A program made the position numbers and the translations under genes. From Macrobrachium rosenbergii (taxonomy: Eukaryota > Arthropoda > Malacostraca > Decapoda > Palaemonidae), in contig NC_089784.1 of the NCBI RefSeq assembly GCF_040412425.1, positions 37,863,070 to 37,927,069 of the forward strand: DNA of 64,000 nucleotides. The letters are read 5' to 3'. Every line of letters starts with the position of its first letter. Position 1 is the stretch's first letter. This document shows, in pieces, positions 23,112 through 34,148 of this stretch. The notes beneath the pieces are model-generated. The model saw only the letters and a list, made by a program, of their open reading frames with translations. It was not told the origin of the DNA and did no database searches.

Positions 23112-24889
23112 TTAGACCACATATCCATTCTGTCAAAAATATGAAGCACATATGCAAAATTAAATTAATACGATGGTCATTAACCAAAAAGGCTTCATTT
23201 TTCAGACATTACATTTTCCGCAAATCTTCCTGTTCTATCCATGCTTGAGACCGTTTTGAGTACATATACTCTCATATGGTAGTTATTAACTAGGAACCCG
23301 ATTTCAGTTAAGTTCATATATCATGTCCCGTATTTTAAAGCGTTTCAGCCCAGTTCCGAAAAAAGTCTGTGACAATTCATCAAAACTTCGGAATGAGTGA
23401 CCATTGGCTGTTTTTATTGCAAATGAATTTCGTGGTTCAAGCGGGACACAAATGTAAATAATTGACGAAAAATTAATACATTTATTTATTGCTCTGCAGA
23501 ACTGACATACTATTCACACTTTCGACTTTCAAAACAAATGTCAAATTCCAAATGATTTTCAGGAAATTTAAATCGACTGATTTCAAAGGCTCGATCCACC
23601 ACATAGTCACATTCATTTCATCAGAACTTTGTGAAAACAATTGTGGCACTGTGATTGTTACTTTTTATATTTGATATTAATGACCAACACTTTGCTTCGA
23701 CACTTACTGGAGCCATTTATTCTAAACCCCTAATTACTTTCATTGGAAACGACGTGAATTACAAAAATTTCGCTTTCATTACTGTGACAGTCGTCTATTC
23801 AAGCAATACGATTTTTCCTTTAAATGGACCAGAAACGTATCACAAGTACTTGTAAGGTCACCTGATTATCTACTTATTTAAATATTTCCTGCTTTTAAAA
23901 AGAAATTACCCAGTAATCTACTGAACTAGAAAATGACGACCATTTTCCTTAAACTCTTCAGTCTTAATGAGAATCGTGCAGTCGATATTATGTCCATTAA
24001 CGTTTTAAAGGTACTGATAAATGCCTACTCTAAGCTCGAGTTCTTAATTAACGATACATCATCATCTTAACTCTAAATTACCATGTCATTTATATTCTTC
24101 TCTTATTCTTATAACTACTTGACAATTTTACAATTAGAACTGCGAAATTGTCGCAAACAGAACGATGATGAAGGATTGAAAGTTCCAAAGAGCCACCTGT
24201 CACTCAACCGCACACCTCCTCCCCTACTCCCCACCTGAGAGCAGAAGCCTCTAATTCTTTCACATTTTCTACAAATCTATTTCGAATGAAGTTCCAGTAT
24301 GCCTAGGTCCGAAAATGTCATTAAGGCCATCACCTTTACTTATTACACTTAGAGTACCGTATCGTCCGAAATAACGGTAATGTTAGAGAGGGAAAAGACG
24401 GAAATTCAGGAACTTGGGACATTATATTTTGTCATAAAGCTCTGGCCAACGGTGAGACGGGTTGGCCCCGTGCCAACGACGGCAAGTCTAAACATGAAGT
24501 TTATAATTACCCGCAGAGTACGTATGTAACTAACAGAAACAAAGATACTGATCGTATGTAAGCAATGAATAGCAATTCAGATTTATTGCCCGGACATCGA
24601 CAGTCAATCACATCAACAATTTCAAAGATACAGACAGCGTCGAAACTGGCTGCACAATATAACCATTACGGGACTACAAGAGTTCCAGAGCTTAACCTAT
24701 GTTACTGCAGTGCTTCCTCTAAGGAAAATAAATGGTGAATTCTGATCCAGTAAAAAAAGCACTGAAATACATTTCAGATCCTCATCAACACCTCTCAGCT
24801 ACGTTGGAATTTTTCAATTAGGCGCAGCTGTCAAAAAAAAACATTAAACAATGATCAGGTCTTCAAAGAAGAGATTCCTTGAACGTACA

Positions 24890-24908
24890 TGTGTGTGTGT
24901 GTGTGTAT

Positions 24909-24990
<82 letters not shown>
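24890..24990. repeat. (GT)n(GA)n microsatellite in a position shared by blocks A, B and C
   Basis: Short GT run followed by about 38 GA units. Block C at the same aligned place has only GTGTGAGTGAGTGTGCGTGCGTG and five GA units (45,080-45,127). Block A has a short CT run plus a CA run (3,305-3,327). Confidence 0.96.
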
Positions 24991-24993
<3 letters not shown>

Positions 24994-25090
24994 GCGGAGG
25001 TGGGGGTAAGAGAGCCACCATGGCCAGGAGGCTCAACCAGAAAAATGGAGCTGACAGAATCAATTACTGTTAATTTTGATTGATTTCAGG

Positions 25091-25560
25091 ACAGGAAATT
25101 CAGAGAACCTCGAAGGTCTTCGGTACTTCTGAGGCTAAATATGCGGCATCCCATCAATTGCTCTTAGATCTGAAATCACCTTAATGTGAACGTCGGTGAA
25201 TTGCTAGCATTTGGTGAAAAGTTTTATTTTTTTCCCCTTACCGAAGCCTCAATTAATTCAGTTTCAGGAAATATATGAGCCACTGCAAAAAGACACTAAA
25301 GTTTGTTTAAAACAATATTTAGCAAAAGAGCGATAAATTAAAACTTCGGACCTTTTTCCAATATTATGTGTAATTGAACAAGGTTCGCTAGTGAAGAAGT
25401 TATTTATCTTAAGGAATATAAAAAGGATACAGAAATATACTGAAAGACTTTCAGCAAATAATTATGGTTTGGATGTTTTTAATGCAGAGTCTTCAATAAC
25501 TGAAATGAGAATTGATAATTTCACAGCAATTTTTCATGATTACAAAAACAAATAAATAAT
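25091..25560 (+). pseudogene. Decayed coding-like exon, block B copy
   Basis: Starts just after TTTTGATTGATTTCAG, a good splice-acceptor look-alike. The frame then encodes pieces aligned with block A (SEAKYAASHQLLLDLKS and later KKLFILRNIKRIQKYTE, ending near HDYKNK). There are stops and at least one frameshift between about 25,185 and 25,345. The product is not recognised. Its disablements differ from those of the A copy, so the copies decayed independently. Confidence 0.35.
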
Positions 25561-26133
25561 CTATTTATGCTAAGCGCATTACAAGGATAATTCAGCCATT
25601 ACTGATAACGGTGCATCGTGTAAATCGGGCTTAACCACTCAAAATTAATTCTCTTTATCATGTTTCCCATTGTTCATATTTACTTTTTATATTTAACAGA
25701 CATTCACAAGTAACTCTTTCAGACTGGAGGCATAAGAAATAACTCATTTGTTCTAATTCAGAACCGTTCAGTATCAAGGCCCCAAACTATAATCTAGCTT
25801 TACAATCCCGTATTTGATCAGTCACAAACATCTGAGAAACAATTTTTGATGTATCCTACATTTTGGTCCTTCAAAACGCAAAAACCAGAATCGCTAATCC
25901 AGTGACATGAAAGATATTGACATCTCGATTCTCAATGAAGATGATTCCTTTTGAAAATATGAATGGGACATGAAGAGTCACTAGTTCATAAAAAGATATT
26001 GATGAACTTAAATCTAAAATTATCAAAATATCTTATAAAGTATCTCTCTGGTGAAAAAAGGAAATTAAATAGGATTCACCTTTCACAAAGATTACGTATT
26101 GAGGTTTAATGTGGAAATATTGCCCTTGGCGTG

Positions 26134-26160
26134 AGAGGAGGAGGAGGAGGAGGAGGTGGA
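26134..26160. repeat. (GAG)n microsatellite
   Basis: Short GAG array. The aligned block C sequence (47,296-47,316) reads GAGGAGAAGGAGGGA, without expansion. Confidence 0.9.
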
Positions 26161-26422
26161 GAGACATTTCAATGGAACCATTCACCAACTTTTCTGATTA
26201 ACTTGAAATCGGCCACTGGCGTCCCTCGGCATCTCGGGAGGCTGATTCGATGCCTGTTTATTCATCATTTCCCACCGGAAGCCACCTGTCTTCTCCTATG
26301 CCTTCCTGTGATATGCAAAAGTATTTTAGGTCATCTGACATAACGAATCATGAAATATTCAGAAACATTAACGTAGATGTTTACTCTTTAAGTAACACGA
26401 TTATTATTTACATTCTGAAAAT

Positions 26423-27172
26423 CACGTAGGTGTTTTGAAGGTTTGTGGAGAAACATCCACACGCTCAAAACTACAACTGAAAAATAGGAGAAAGCCCTTA
26501 CATTCGAGTAACCAACTCCTAACCAAGGCCACTCTGAAACTGAAGCTGAAATACATTGGCTTTCGGTTAGATAACATCTGGAATACTTCAGGTTAGATAA
26601 CATATGGAATACTTCCGGTTAGATAACACCTGGAATACTCCAGGTTTAATAACATATGGAATACTAAGTTAATAGAAGTATTCTAAAACTGACCAATCCT
26701 AATTTCAATGCGATGATAAATCATGATGAAGGGGAACAAGAAGACGAACGTGATCAAAGTAAAATTCTCATTTCTTTAGCTGGAACCTCTACCCTGACTT
26801 GCAACCAAGAGCAATGTACATTTGCATGCATGCGAATTTACATTGCTCTTGGTTGCAAGTCAGGGTAGAAGTTCCAGCTAAAGAAATGAGAATATTACTT
26901 TGATCACGTTCGTCTTCTTGTTTCCCTTCACCATGATTTATCATCGCATTGAATTTAGGATTGGTCAGTTTTAGGATACTTCTATTAACATAGTATTCCA
27001 GACGTTATCTAACCCGAAGCCAATGTATTTCAGCTTCAGTTTCAGAGTGGCCTTGGTTAGGAATTGGTTACTCGAATGTAAGGATTTTCCCTCCTGTTTT
27101 TCAGTTGTAGTTTTGAGCATGTGGATGTTTCTCCACAAACTTCAAAACACGTTTTAAATATTTCCCTACGTG
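26423..27172. repeat. 750-bp palindrome with a one-sided 26-bp tandem expansion
   Basis: The two arms (about 26,423-26,828 and 26,830-27,172) are highly similar reverse complements and meet at GCATGCATGC near 26,829 with essentially no spacer. Examples are TTGCTCTTGGTTGCAAGTCA on one side against TGACTTGCAACCAAGAGCAA on the other, and GTTTGTGGAGAAACATCCAC against GTGGATGTTTCTCCACAAAC. The left arm contains four tandem 26-bp units (26,565-26,668; GGTTAGATAACATMTGGAAT...) where the right arm has one. The left border is ordinary block B sequence also present in C, so it may be a local inverted duplication rather than an inserted transposon. Confidence 0.92.
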
Positions 27173-28093
27173 TCTAACCAATTTGGAAATGAAAGCGTTC
27201 GAGATTCTTAAGAAATAGCATAGGCCACATTAGCTTTTGAGGTACGGTACTGTGGATAATACACAGAAAATGTACAAAGGGGTAGTTTCTACCACATTTT
27301 GTGGCCTGTATTTGATTTGTCATTAATTATGACATCAGCTTTGGCTGCTAACGGCCAGATCGAATTGGGATGCTGGACTTTGGGCAATGGCAGTAGACTC
27401 AAATGTCGATAGCAGTCTGAAATGATTAATAGACAAGGTGTGAGGGTAGACTCCCTATTCTGGTGAGCGGCCCGAGGTGATAACAGCTGCCTTCTAACCC
27501 ACCAGTTCATAAATTAAGGGTTTCAATCCTATGCAAACAGCTACAGTATCGTCTTTGCTGATTATAAAAAATCTAAAATGAATGCTTAGCTAACTTTCAA
27601 GTCTATGTGAATCTAATGTGACACCAATGCTTAAATGTAAACGTGTTAAAAAAAAAAAAGATGCACGAGATGCCTTCCAACATGGTTAACGTGACTACAC
27701 GACTACAGATGCAAGGACAACAGACAAAAAAATCAGTGGATTTTCTACATTTTTTCACCTCATCCAACCAAAAATTATACAGTGAAGGGGTATAACGACG
27801 AGCTAAAGAATCTACACTGGTCTATCTGTACTTAGGGGATCAACTATGAAAATAACGAAGTTTAAGCTTCAGGGGCCCTAATTCCAAAGAACGCCTGTAG
27901 TGGGTTAATGTGGCTTTGCTAAGCAACTTCACTTGAGGGTGTGACATCCCTGCCTACACGAGTTAGGGTAAAAGAGGTTTTTTAGCCTTCTAGGAGAAAG
28001 GCATTACGAAATCAAACCAGCGGGTAGAAGGGACCCTTCAGCCTTCGTAGGTAACCCTTCTAAGAGATGGTTACTCTGAATACAAACCTTGTT

Positions 28094-28225
28094 CTCCAAC
28101 CTTAGACTGTGCCATAGCCACTGTACCATGGCCTTCCATGGTCTTGGGTTTGAGTTCCCTTGCCTAAGGGTACAATCGGGCATTTATCCTCCTTTTTGTT
28201 CACTTTCCTGTTTTTTTCAAAAAGT
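28094..28225 (+). repeat. Probable interspersed decapod repeat
   Basis: GTGCCATAGCCACTGTACCA, followed by TTCCATGGTCTTGGGTTTGA and CTAAGGGTACAATCGGGCA, resembles a repeat I associate with decapod genomic DNA. It lies in block B where block C has no equivalent. Its boundaries and family are uncertain. Confidence 0.35.
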
Positions 28226-28616
28226 GTGTAGACAGGCTGATAAGAAAACAAAAGATGCTTGGTGGATTATCAGGAAAGTGCCTTCGTCTTAACCTAATCT
28301 TTTCCTCCTGAGTGTTTTATAATTTCTAAATCCATCATGACTGTTCTCCCCCAGTTGTGGCAAACCTGGCGGACTTCTTATTTGCCTTTCAAAGTGTGCC
28401 TGCCCCACCTTGTTGACCAGTTGCTTCAGGCACTTTTTTCAATAACATATGGCGATGTTTATATTTACTTTCAAAAAAATTTTTTGTAGATAATGTAAAT
28501 ACTGTTGTTGATGATGGTACTGTTGTTTATTGTTCTGTTGATTTTTACAATGCTACTGTTGTTATGAGTCTATTAGTTCTGCTACTGATTTTAAGTTGTT
28601 AAAGTTAATTCTTTTG

Positions 28617-28643
28617 GGAGACATTGAGCTGAACCCTTGGCCT
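28617..28643 (+). other. Degenerate 2A-like peptide motif
   Basis: In the frame upstream of the endonuclease the sequence reads LILLGDIELNPWP. The 2A ribosome-skipping consensus is D(V/I)ExNPGP; here the Gly of NPGP is Trp, which would destroy skipping. Such motifs are known near the N-terminus of several non-LTR retrotransposons. Confidence 0.5.
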
Positions 28644-30136
28644 CTACTCATTACAGTAAGAGAAACTGCAAAGTACTTTACTCAAATATTCGAGGGTTAA
28701 GGTCAAATTTTCTTGACCTCCAGAGTTGTGCCCATAACTACAACTTGATGTTTTTATCTGAAACTCTCGTATGTAGTAACAAGTCAAAAGTTGAGTTTTT
28801 AATTCTGGGGCTATCTTCAGAAAAATCTGGGGTGTAGTTGCCATGAAGTTCTTTGTTTTAAAATTTTCAGCAAGTCCTACAATGATCTAGTATTTGCTGT
28901 TTTCCACAATCCAAATATCGTTATTTGTGGAGATTATTGCAATGCACAGTGAGCAGCTTAATTCAAATTCCACAGATCAACATGGCTGGTCTGCTCTTGA
29001 GTTCTGTGTCTCCTCTGATTTTGTCTAGCTAACTGAGGACCCATACATATTTCTGGCAATAGATTAGACCTGATATTCACAGATGTTCCAGCTATTAGTA
29101 AGTCCAAGATCTGTGAATAAATAGGAACTTCTAATCATTGCGCCCTTGAGATGGACATATCTGTCAACCAGTGTATTCCTAATGCAACCATGGAAAAAAG
29201 GTCTCGCTGGAAAAAAGGTCTCGCTGAAATCTAGAGTCAATTGGGATTGCATTATTGAAGCTTGTCAGGCACTATAATATTTCAGATGCTGTATTAGATC
29301 CTGATCCCAAGAAGAAATTAAATGTAATGCTGATGGCTATTCTAATAAGGTGTGTCCCTAGAAAGGCCATCAAATCAAATTCAGGACAAATGACCAGCCA
29401 TGGTTTGATGATACATGTAGACGACCTTACCATGACAAACTGACCAAATGGAGACTAAATCACTCAAATGAAAATTACACTATTTTTGTTGAGTCTCGCC
29501 ACACTGCAAATAAAACTTACCATACAACTGAGAGCAATTACAATAGTTCCTTGATGAGGAAATTTGAAGGAATTACTCAGCCCCATCTGCAGTGGACCAA
29601 ACTGGCATCATCTGTCTTTGGGTCATGCTCGCCTTCCATTCTACCACTACTAACAGATGATGGTAAATTAGCTGCTGTCCCTGGGGAAAAGGCTGAACTA
29701 CTTCATCGAGCTTTTGAAGCTAAGCAATCAGCTTAGGAGGTCCCTCTTCCTGATACTTGTCATCCTGAACCTATTCTTACATAATTTGCATTTTGCTCTA
29801 GGGATGTTGAGAAAATTACGGATAATCTTGAGAGCTGGGTGAAGATCCTGATGGTTTCTTCCCTATGTTGTCTCCCAAGGTTAGTAGATTTTAAAGATTT
29901 TTTTGTTGACATAGTATTTTGTGGATGAGCACAAACTTAGTAATACAGTGCATGTTCCAAAGAGCGGCATCTCTGCAGACTGCAGGAACTACATGCCAAT
30001 TTCTATTCTCTCTGTGCTCTCCAAAGTTGCTGAAAAACTTATATTTAAGCCATTAGATATGGAATCTAAAGGATAGTTAGTTGATAGTCAATATGCATAT
30101 AGAAAGCAGTTAGGTATCTGCGATGCTTTTGTAGAC

Positions 30137-30703
30137 TTGACATGCCATTTGCAAGAGAACCTTGATAAGGGTTTTCGAGCGCGCAGAGTAAGTCAAATAG
30201 GTTTTCATGCTGCTTCTGATTTAGGAAATCATAAGGCACTTATTTATAAACTTCATAATCTTGAAGTGGGTGGATGTGATTTAGGATTACTACAAGATTT
30301 CCCTACAGGTAGGCAGAAGAGAGTTGCTGTTGATGGAATCTTTAGTGATCCAAGACCTACTGTGTCCGGAGTTCAGCAGGGTAGTGTTCTTGGTCCACTA
30401 TTATTTTTGGTGTATACAAGCAATATGGTGGTTAGCCTGAAAAACAAGTTCATTCAGTATGTTGATGATGCAACACTTGTGGGTGTAGTAAAGTCCCCAC
30501 CTACGAGAAATGACATGGACCGGACCAGTGAATGGTGTAGTCGGTGGGGTATAAGGCTGAACTCCAGTAAAACAAAAACACTATTGATTAGCAGATCTTG
30601 TACAGATTTTCCATCCCATCCTCGCCTTCAGGTGGATGGGAATTTGCTGAATGAGTCTATAGCTTTAATTATTCTAGGCGTAACTTCTGACTCATCTTAC
30701 TTT
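30137..30703 (+). pseudogene. Reverse transcriptase fragment, jockey/CR1-like
   Basis: A 189-codon open frame. SGVQQGSVLGPLLFLVYTS is the GxxQGxxLGPLLF motif, QYVDDATLVGVV holds the catalytic palm box (YVDD instead of the usual YADD), and SEWCSRWGIRLNSSKTKTL follows as in this family. The first part is out of frame with upstream RT pieces (YRKQLGICDAF near 30,100), and the thumb is lost after ITLGVTSD-like sequence. As a fragment it cannot be active. In the full element this enzyme primes reverse transcription at the target DNA. Confidence 0.8.
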
Positions 30704-30737
30704 TGAGAAACATCTAATGAAAGCTTCAGCAAATGCC

Positions 30738-30785
30738 AGATGATAGTCAGGTATTATTTGTAGATGATAGTCAGGTATTATTTGT
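30738..30785 (+). repeat. Tandem duplication, 24-bp unit x2
   Basis: AGATGATAGTCAGGTATTAT plus TTGT is repeated exactly twice at the broken 3' edge of the LINE, possibly a junction footprint. Confidence 0.92.
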
Positions 30786-31039
30786 AAGGCCTCATATACT
30801 TATAACAGTGATAAAATCAATGCAAACTGTTTTACGAAGTATGTTCAATAAGCAATGAGAAAATGTCAGGCGAGACACTAAATATGATTTGATCAAAATA
30901 CTATTTCATGGTGAAGTACACATACATATATTCTATAAAATGACAAACTGGCAACTTTCTATATTTGTAGGTCTGAGTGCAGTGGTGAATGTGGTGGAAC
31001 CAGTCTGATCCGGTTTCCGATCTGTGAACGCTTGTCAAA

Positions 31040-31640
31040 ATGCAGGGAAACATGGAGCAACGTTACGCCATCAAATTTTGTGTTAAACTTAAGAAAACCA
31101 AACAAGAAGCTTATGGAATGTTAAAGGAGGCCTATGGGGATGAACAGATGAGCCAAGCAAGTTTCTATCAGTGGTTTAACAAATTTTCTGACGGAAATGA
31201 ACAGGCTGAGGATGAACCCAGATCTGGAGCACTGAAAAGTGCACGCAAGGAGGAAAACATTGAGGAAGTGCAAAGGTTAGTGATGCAAGACCGTCGAATA
31301 CCTGTGAGGATGCTATCTGAAGCTGTTGGTATTAGTATTGGCACAGTAGAAACAGTTCTGACCGAAGAGGAGTGGAGGAGTGGTCAGTGGTTGTTCCACC
31401 AGGACAATGCCCCATGCCACAAGTCAACGCTGGTGACCATCTGGATGGCTGACAGGGGAATGAAAGTGGTACAACACCCACCCTACAGCCCTGACCTACC
31501 CCTTGCGACTTCTTCCTGTTCCCACGCATTAAAGACAGCCTCAGGGGAACCACATTCCAGTCAAAAGAGGAGCTGAAAGAGGCATCGGAACAGCAACAAA
31601 AAAGCTTTTCCTTGTAGCACCTCACTATATAATGCAAATT
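31040..31640 (+). pseudogene. Mariner-type transposase with internal deletion
   Basis: The 178-codon frame joins two distant parts of a mariner transposase. Residues 1-108 hold the paired helix-turn-helix DNA-binding region (EQRYAIKFCVKLKKTKQEAY at the start; RIPVRMLSEAVGISIGTVE for the second helix-turn-helix). From residue about 112 it jumps to the second half of the catalytic domain: FHQDNAPCHKS, which contains the second catalytic Asp, and HPPYSPDL. The first catalytic Asp region is gone (about 150 codons missing). A one-base loss after PYSPDL shifts the frame, so the rest of the third-Asp motif reads in another frame. Mariner transposases are normally near 345 residues. No terminal inverted repeats were found with confidence. 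Confidence 0.82.
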
Positions 31641-31689
31641 TGCTTGATAACACTCCATCAATATTACCCGTGAATCTACTTCGTTCATG

Positions 31690-32455
31690 TATAATTTCGA
31701 TTAGATTTACTTGTTTAACAAAATCGTCCTAGTTATGCAAAATCTTCCACAAAAAGACATCAGAAAGGGATTTGTAAATTCCAAACTCTGCCACAAAAAA
31801 TGTTTTAACAATTTAATTTGTGCAACTTCTGCCTTTTCTAAAAGAAGCTTGTTCATATCTAGGTTTTTTATCAATATATTTCTCAAGTCAATTGTAAAAG
31901 AATACTGAATATTCTCATTAGAACCACAGAAATGCACTGACACCATATTTAACAGATTCAGTCAGATCACCTTTCTTTGAAATCTTAGCTAAGACTTTTC
32001 CTCGTCCCATATTTTGCAAAACAGTCTAGTTAATATATGAGGTGTCATTTTGGTTACAAATAAAAATCTCTGCAGTGGTTCGTGCATTCCAATCTCCTTT
32101 TTCAATTTATCCTCAGTACAGTATGAGCCAGGAGATTCATATCACTCGCATATGCCCGGAACTGGGGACCAATTTTAAATTGTACCTATCCATTTAAATG
32201 GCCGATTCTATGAAAGATTCAATGGATAAATACACAAAGGATGCTCAGTTCCCTGCACCTCACAACACATTACTGATTAAGGCCAATGGACTTAGCCCTA
32301 TCCATCATCCTGCTGCCAGTGATTTCAGGTAATCCTCTTAAGCAAGGCCACAATTACCAATCTCGGGTCTTGCTGTACTTAAAGACGTGCCTAGACCTGT
32401 TGCTTACTGAAGGGCAGAGATGCAATACCTGAAGGTGTATTCATATCCGTGTTAA
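31690..32455. other. Unassigned sequence between mariner remnant and microsatellites
   Basis: AT-rich sequence. A minus-strand open frame at 31,707-31,946 has no recognisable motif. I could not align this stretch to blocks A or C, so it may be inserted sequence. Confidence 0.4.
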
Positions 32456-32456
32456 C

Positions 32457-32458
<2 letters not shown>

Positions 32459-32530
<72 letters not shown>

Positions 32531-32545
32531 GTGTATACACACACA

Positions 32546-32587
<42 letters not shown>

Positions 32588-32600
32588 CACACACACACAC

Positions 32601-32671
<71 letters not shown>
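32459..32671. repeat. (AT)n(AC)n(AT)n compound microsatellite
   Basis: AT array, AC arrays with a short ATATATATAT interruption, then AT again. The central AC-rich part makes the tract roughly symmetrical. Confidence 0.96.
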
Positions 32672-32676
<5 letters not shown>

Positions 32677-32811
32677 TGGCATCCATCCACTACCCTAAGA
32701 TAGATCTACAGTGGAACTATACTCCAACATAAAGTTGAAGATAGTTACAAAAATTACAGATTCAAATAAGAACCTGAGTGAAAGAAAAATTTAGCTAAGA
32801 AATTTCTCACA

Positions 32812-33135
32812 TCATGATGAATCTCCATGAGGCTTCATAATACTGGCTCCCCGGCACCAGAGAGAGTCCAAGTGGTTAGCAAAGGATCTTTCTTGAGCTG
32901 GAGGGGAGAACATATTCCCAAGATACTTGATATTCAAAGTATGCTGATGCAATGTAATGCTCACCACTTGAGTGACCTCAAATTGCCCATAGCCATCATC
33001 CTGGTGAACAATCTGCGCGCCTTCAAATAGGTCATTCAGAAGCTGTTTCTCGTCATGCACATCCATGAAACGCTGGTTGATGACCCCCATATCGCGACTG
33101 GCTTGAATCCGTGTCCTTGGGTTGTCATCATCTGC
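32812..33135 (-). pseudogene. Exon-like coding stretch, block B copy
   Basis: A minus-strand frame of at least 92 codons (32,812-33,090, open upstream to about 33,135). It includes INQRFMDVHDEKQLL, IVHQDDGYGQFEV and TLNIKYLGNMFSPPAQE. The block C copy at 48,743-49,075 shares ISQRFVEVHDKKQPL and TLNIKYLQTVFPSPAEE but is frameshifted. Conservation at peptide level in both halves suggests a real former exon. The base composition is less AT-rich than the surroundings. I do not recognise the protein. It lies on the opposite strand to the other exon-like remnant in the same block. Confidence 0.4.
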
Positions 33136-33139
33136 CCAA

Positions 33140-34060
33140 CTTATGCTTCTTCAAAGCACATACAATTGTAAAGCAAATTGGTCCATGACCTCTTGGATGC
33201 CCTGGGGCAATGTTGTTCTTCACCACAAGGCTGGGTAATAGGCTGGGATGGCTGAATATTCTCAGCAATCATCTCCCATAGGGAGCCTTCATTATTTCTC
33301 CAAGTCTAATTATCCTCCGTAGAGCATCTGCTTCCCGTTTATATGATGTCGCAGCCAATTTTGAAATAAATCGTTTCACTTTAACCTGGGCATATCAACA
33401 TTCATAACATTCCCAAAAAAGGTTTTTCACCCTGTTGCAAAACACGAAAAAAGTACAACTGTTCAGGACAGTGCTAGAGTATGACATCTCGAGAGAGTGA
33501 GATTACTATGGCTTTTAGAAATTACAGAACGCCATAAACCTCGAATTGAATGCGACAGCCAAAAGGGGACTATAGTTTAGTTTCGAAATGTTGATTGTTG
33601 ACTGGAATTCTTTGCATATTCTGTTAGAATACTGCAAAGCAAAGGGTTATTTAGTGAAAGGTATATGGCAGAGGAAAAAATGCAGATCCACAGGTGTCTT
33701 TTGGGAAAAAATAAAAACATTGTCCCCAAGTAAAGAAGTACAGATTCACGTGAAGCTTGGTTAGCACAGTTCTGTTATTATGTTGTTTATTTCTTATCTA
33801 TCTTTTTCATTTTCTCTATACTCGATAATATCAATCAACTTACCTTAAGAGCTTTTGATACTGATGTTAAACAATTCCATATGTCACAGCTTTTTTGCAT
33901 ATACCCCTTTCAATTTATCTCGCTGTTGGCAAATCAAGTTAGCTCTTCGAAAATATTTCACAGGTGTGTCTCTTTATCGAGTAGTCCTTCTAGACACTTT
34001 GAAGCTTTCTTAAAGTTTAGTAAATTTAATCTTATTTTTCATAGGTAAACAAACCTTCGT
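33140..34060. other. Non-coding part of block B, aligned with 49,080-50,030
   Basis: Clearly related to block C, for example GGACTATAGTTTAGTTTCGAAATGTT at 33,568-33,593 and 49,457-49,482 (26 bp; only position given as key). No open frame is shared by both copies in this interval. Confidence 0.6.

Positions 34061-34064
<4 letters not shown>

Positions 34065-34145
<81 letters not shown>
34065..34145. repeat. (CT)n microsatellite, counterpart of 50,035-50,102
   Basis: About 40 CT units, preceded in both B and C by AAGCCTTCGTATATT-like sequence. Block E has the inverted GA array at 58,956-59,012 in the corresponding place. Confidence 0.97.

Positions 34146-34148
<3 letters not shown>

Larger units (their letters stand above)
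28500..30715 (+). mobile_element. Non-LTR retrotransposon, jockey/CR1-like, decayed
   Basis: The plus strand carries in order a 2A-like motif (28,617-28,643), an apurinic-type endonuclease start (KVLYSNIRGLRSNFLDL, 28,671-28,721), endonuclease remnants (RLDLIFTDVP near 29,063), a linker (LQWTKLASSVFGSCSPSIL, 29,588-29,644) and a reverse transcriptase segment (30,137-30,703). Frames are broken in many places and parts are deleted. The element stops abruptly after the RT near 30,715, so the 3' end is lost. The layout endonuclease-RT is that of jockey/CR1-type LINEs. It is absent from block C, so it inserted into B after duplication. Confidence 0.75.

Noticed and set aside
26423..27172. Palindrome or the tandem units as a CRISPR array
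   Set aside because: Units are contiguous without spacers and the genome is eukaryotic.
27460..27530. Possible tRNA-like B box (GGGTTTCAATCCT)
   Set aside because: No A box, acceptor pairing or SINE body could be found around it.
28500..30715. LINE as a functional jockey/CR1 element
   Set aside because: Multiple frame breaks, internal deletions and loss of the 3' end.
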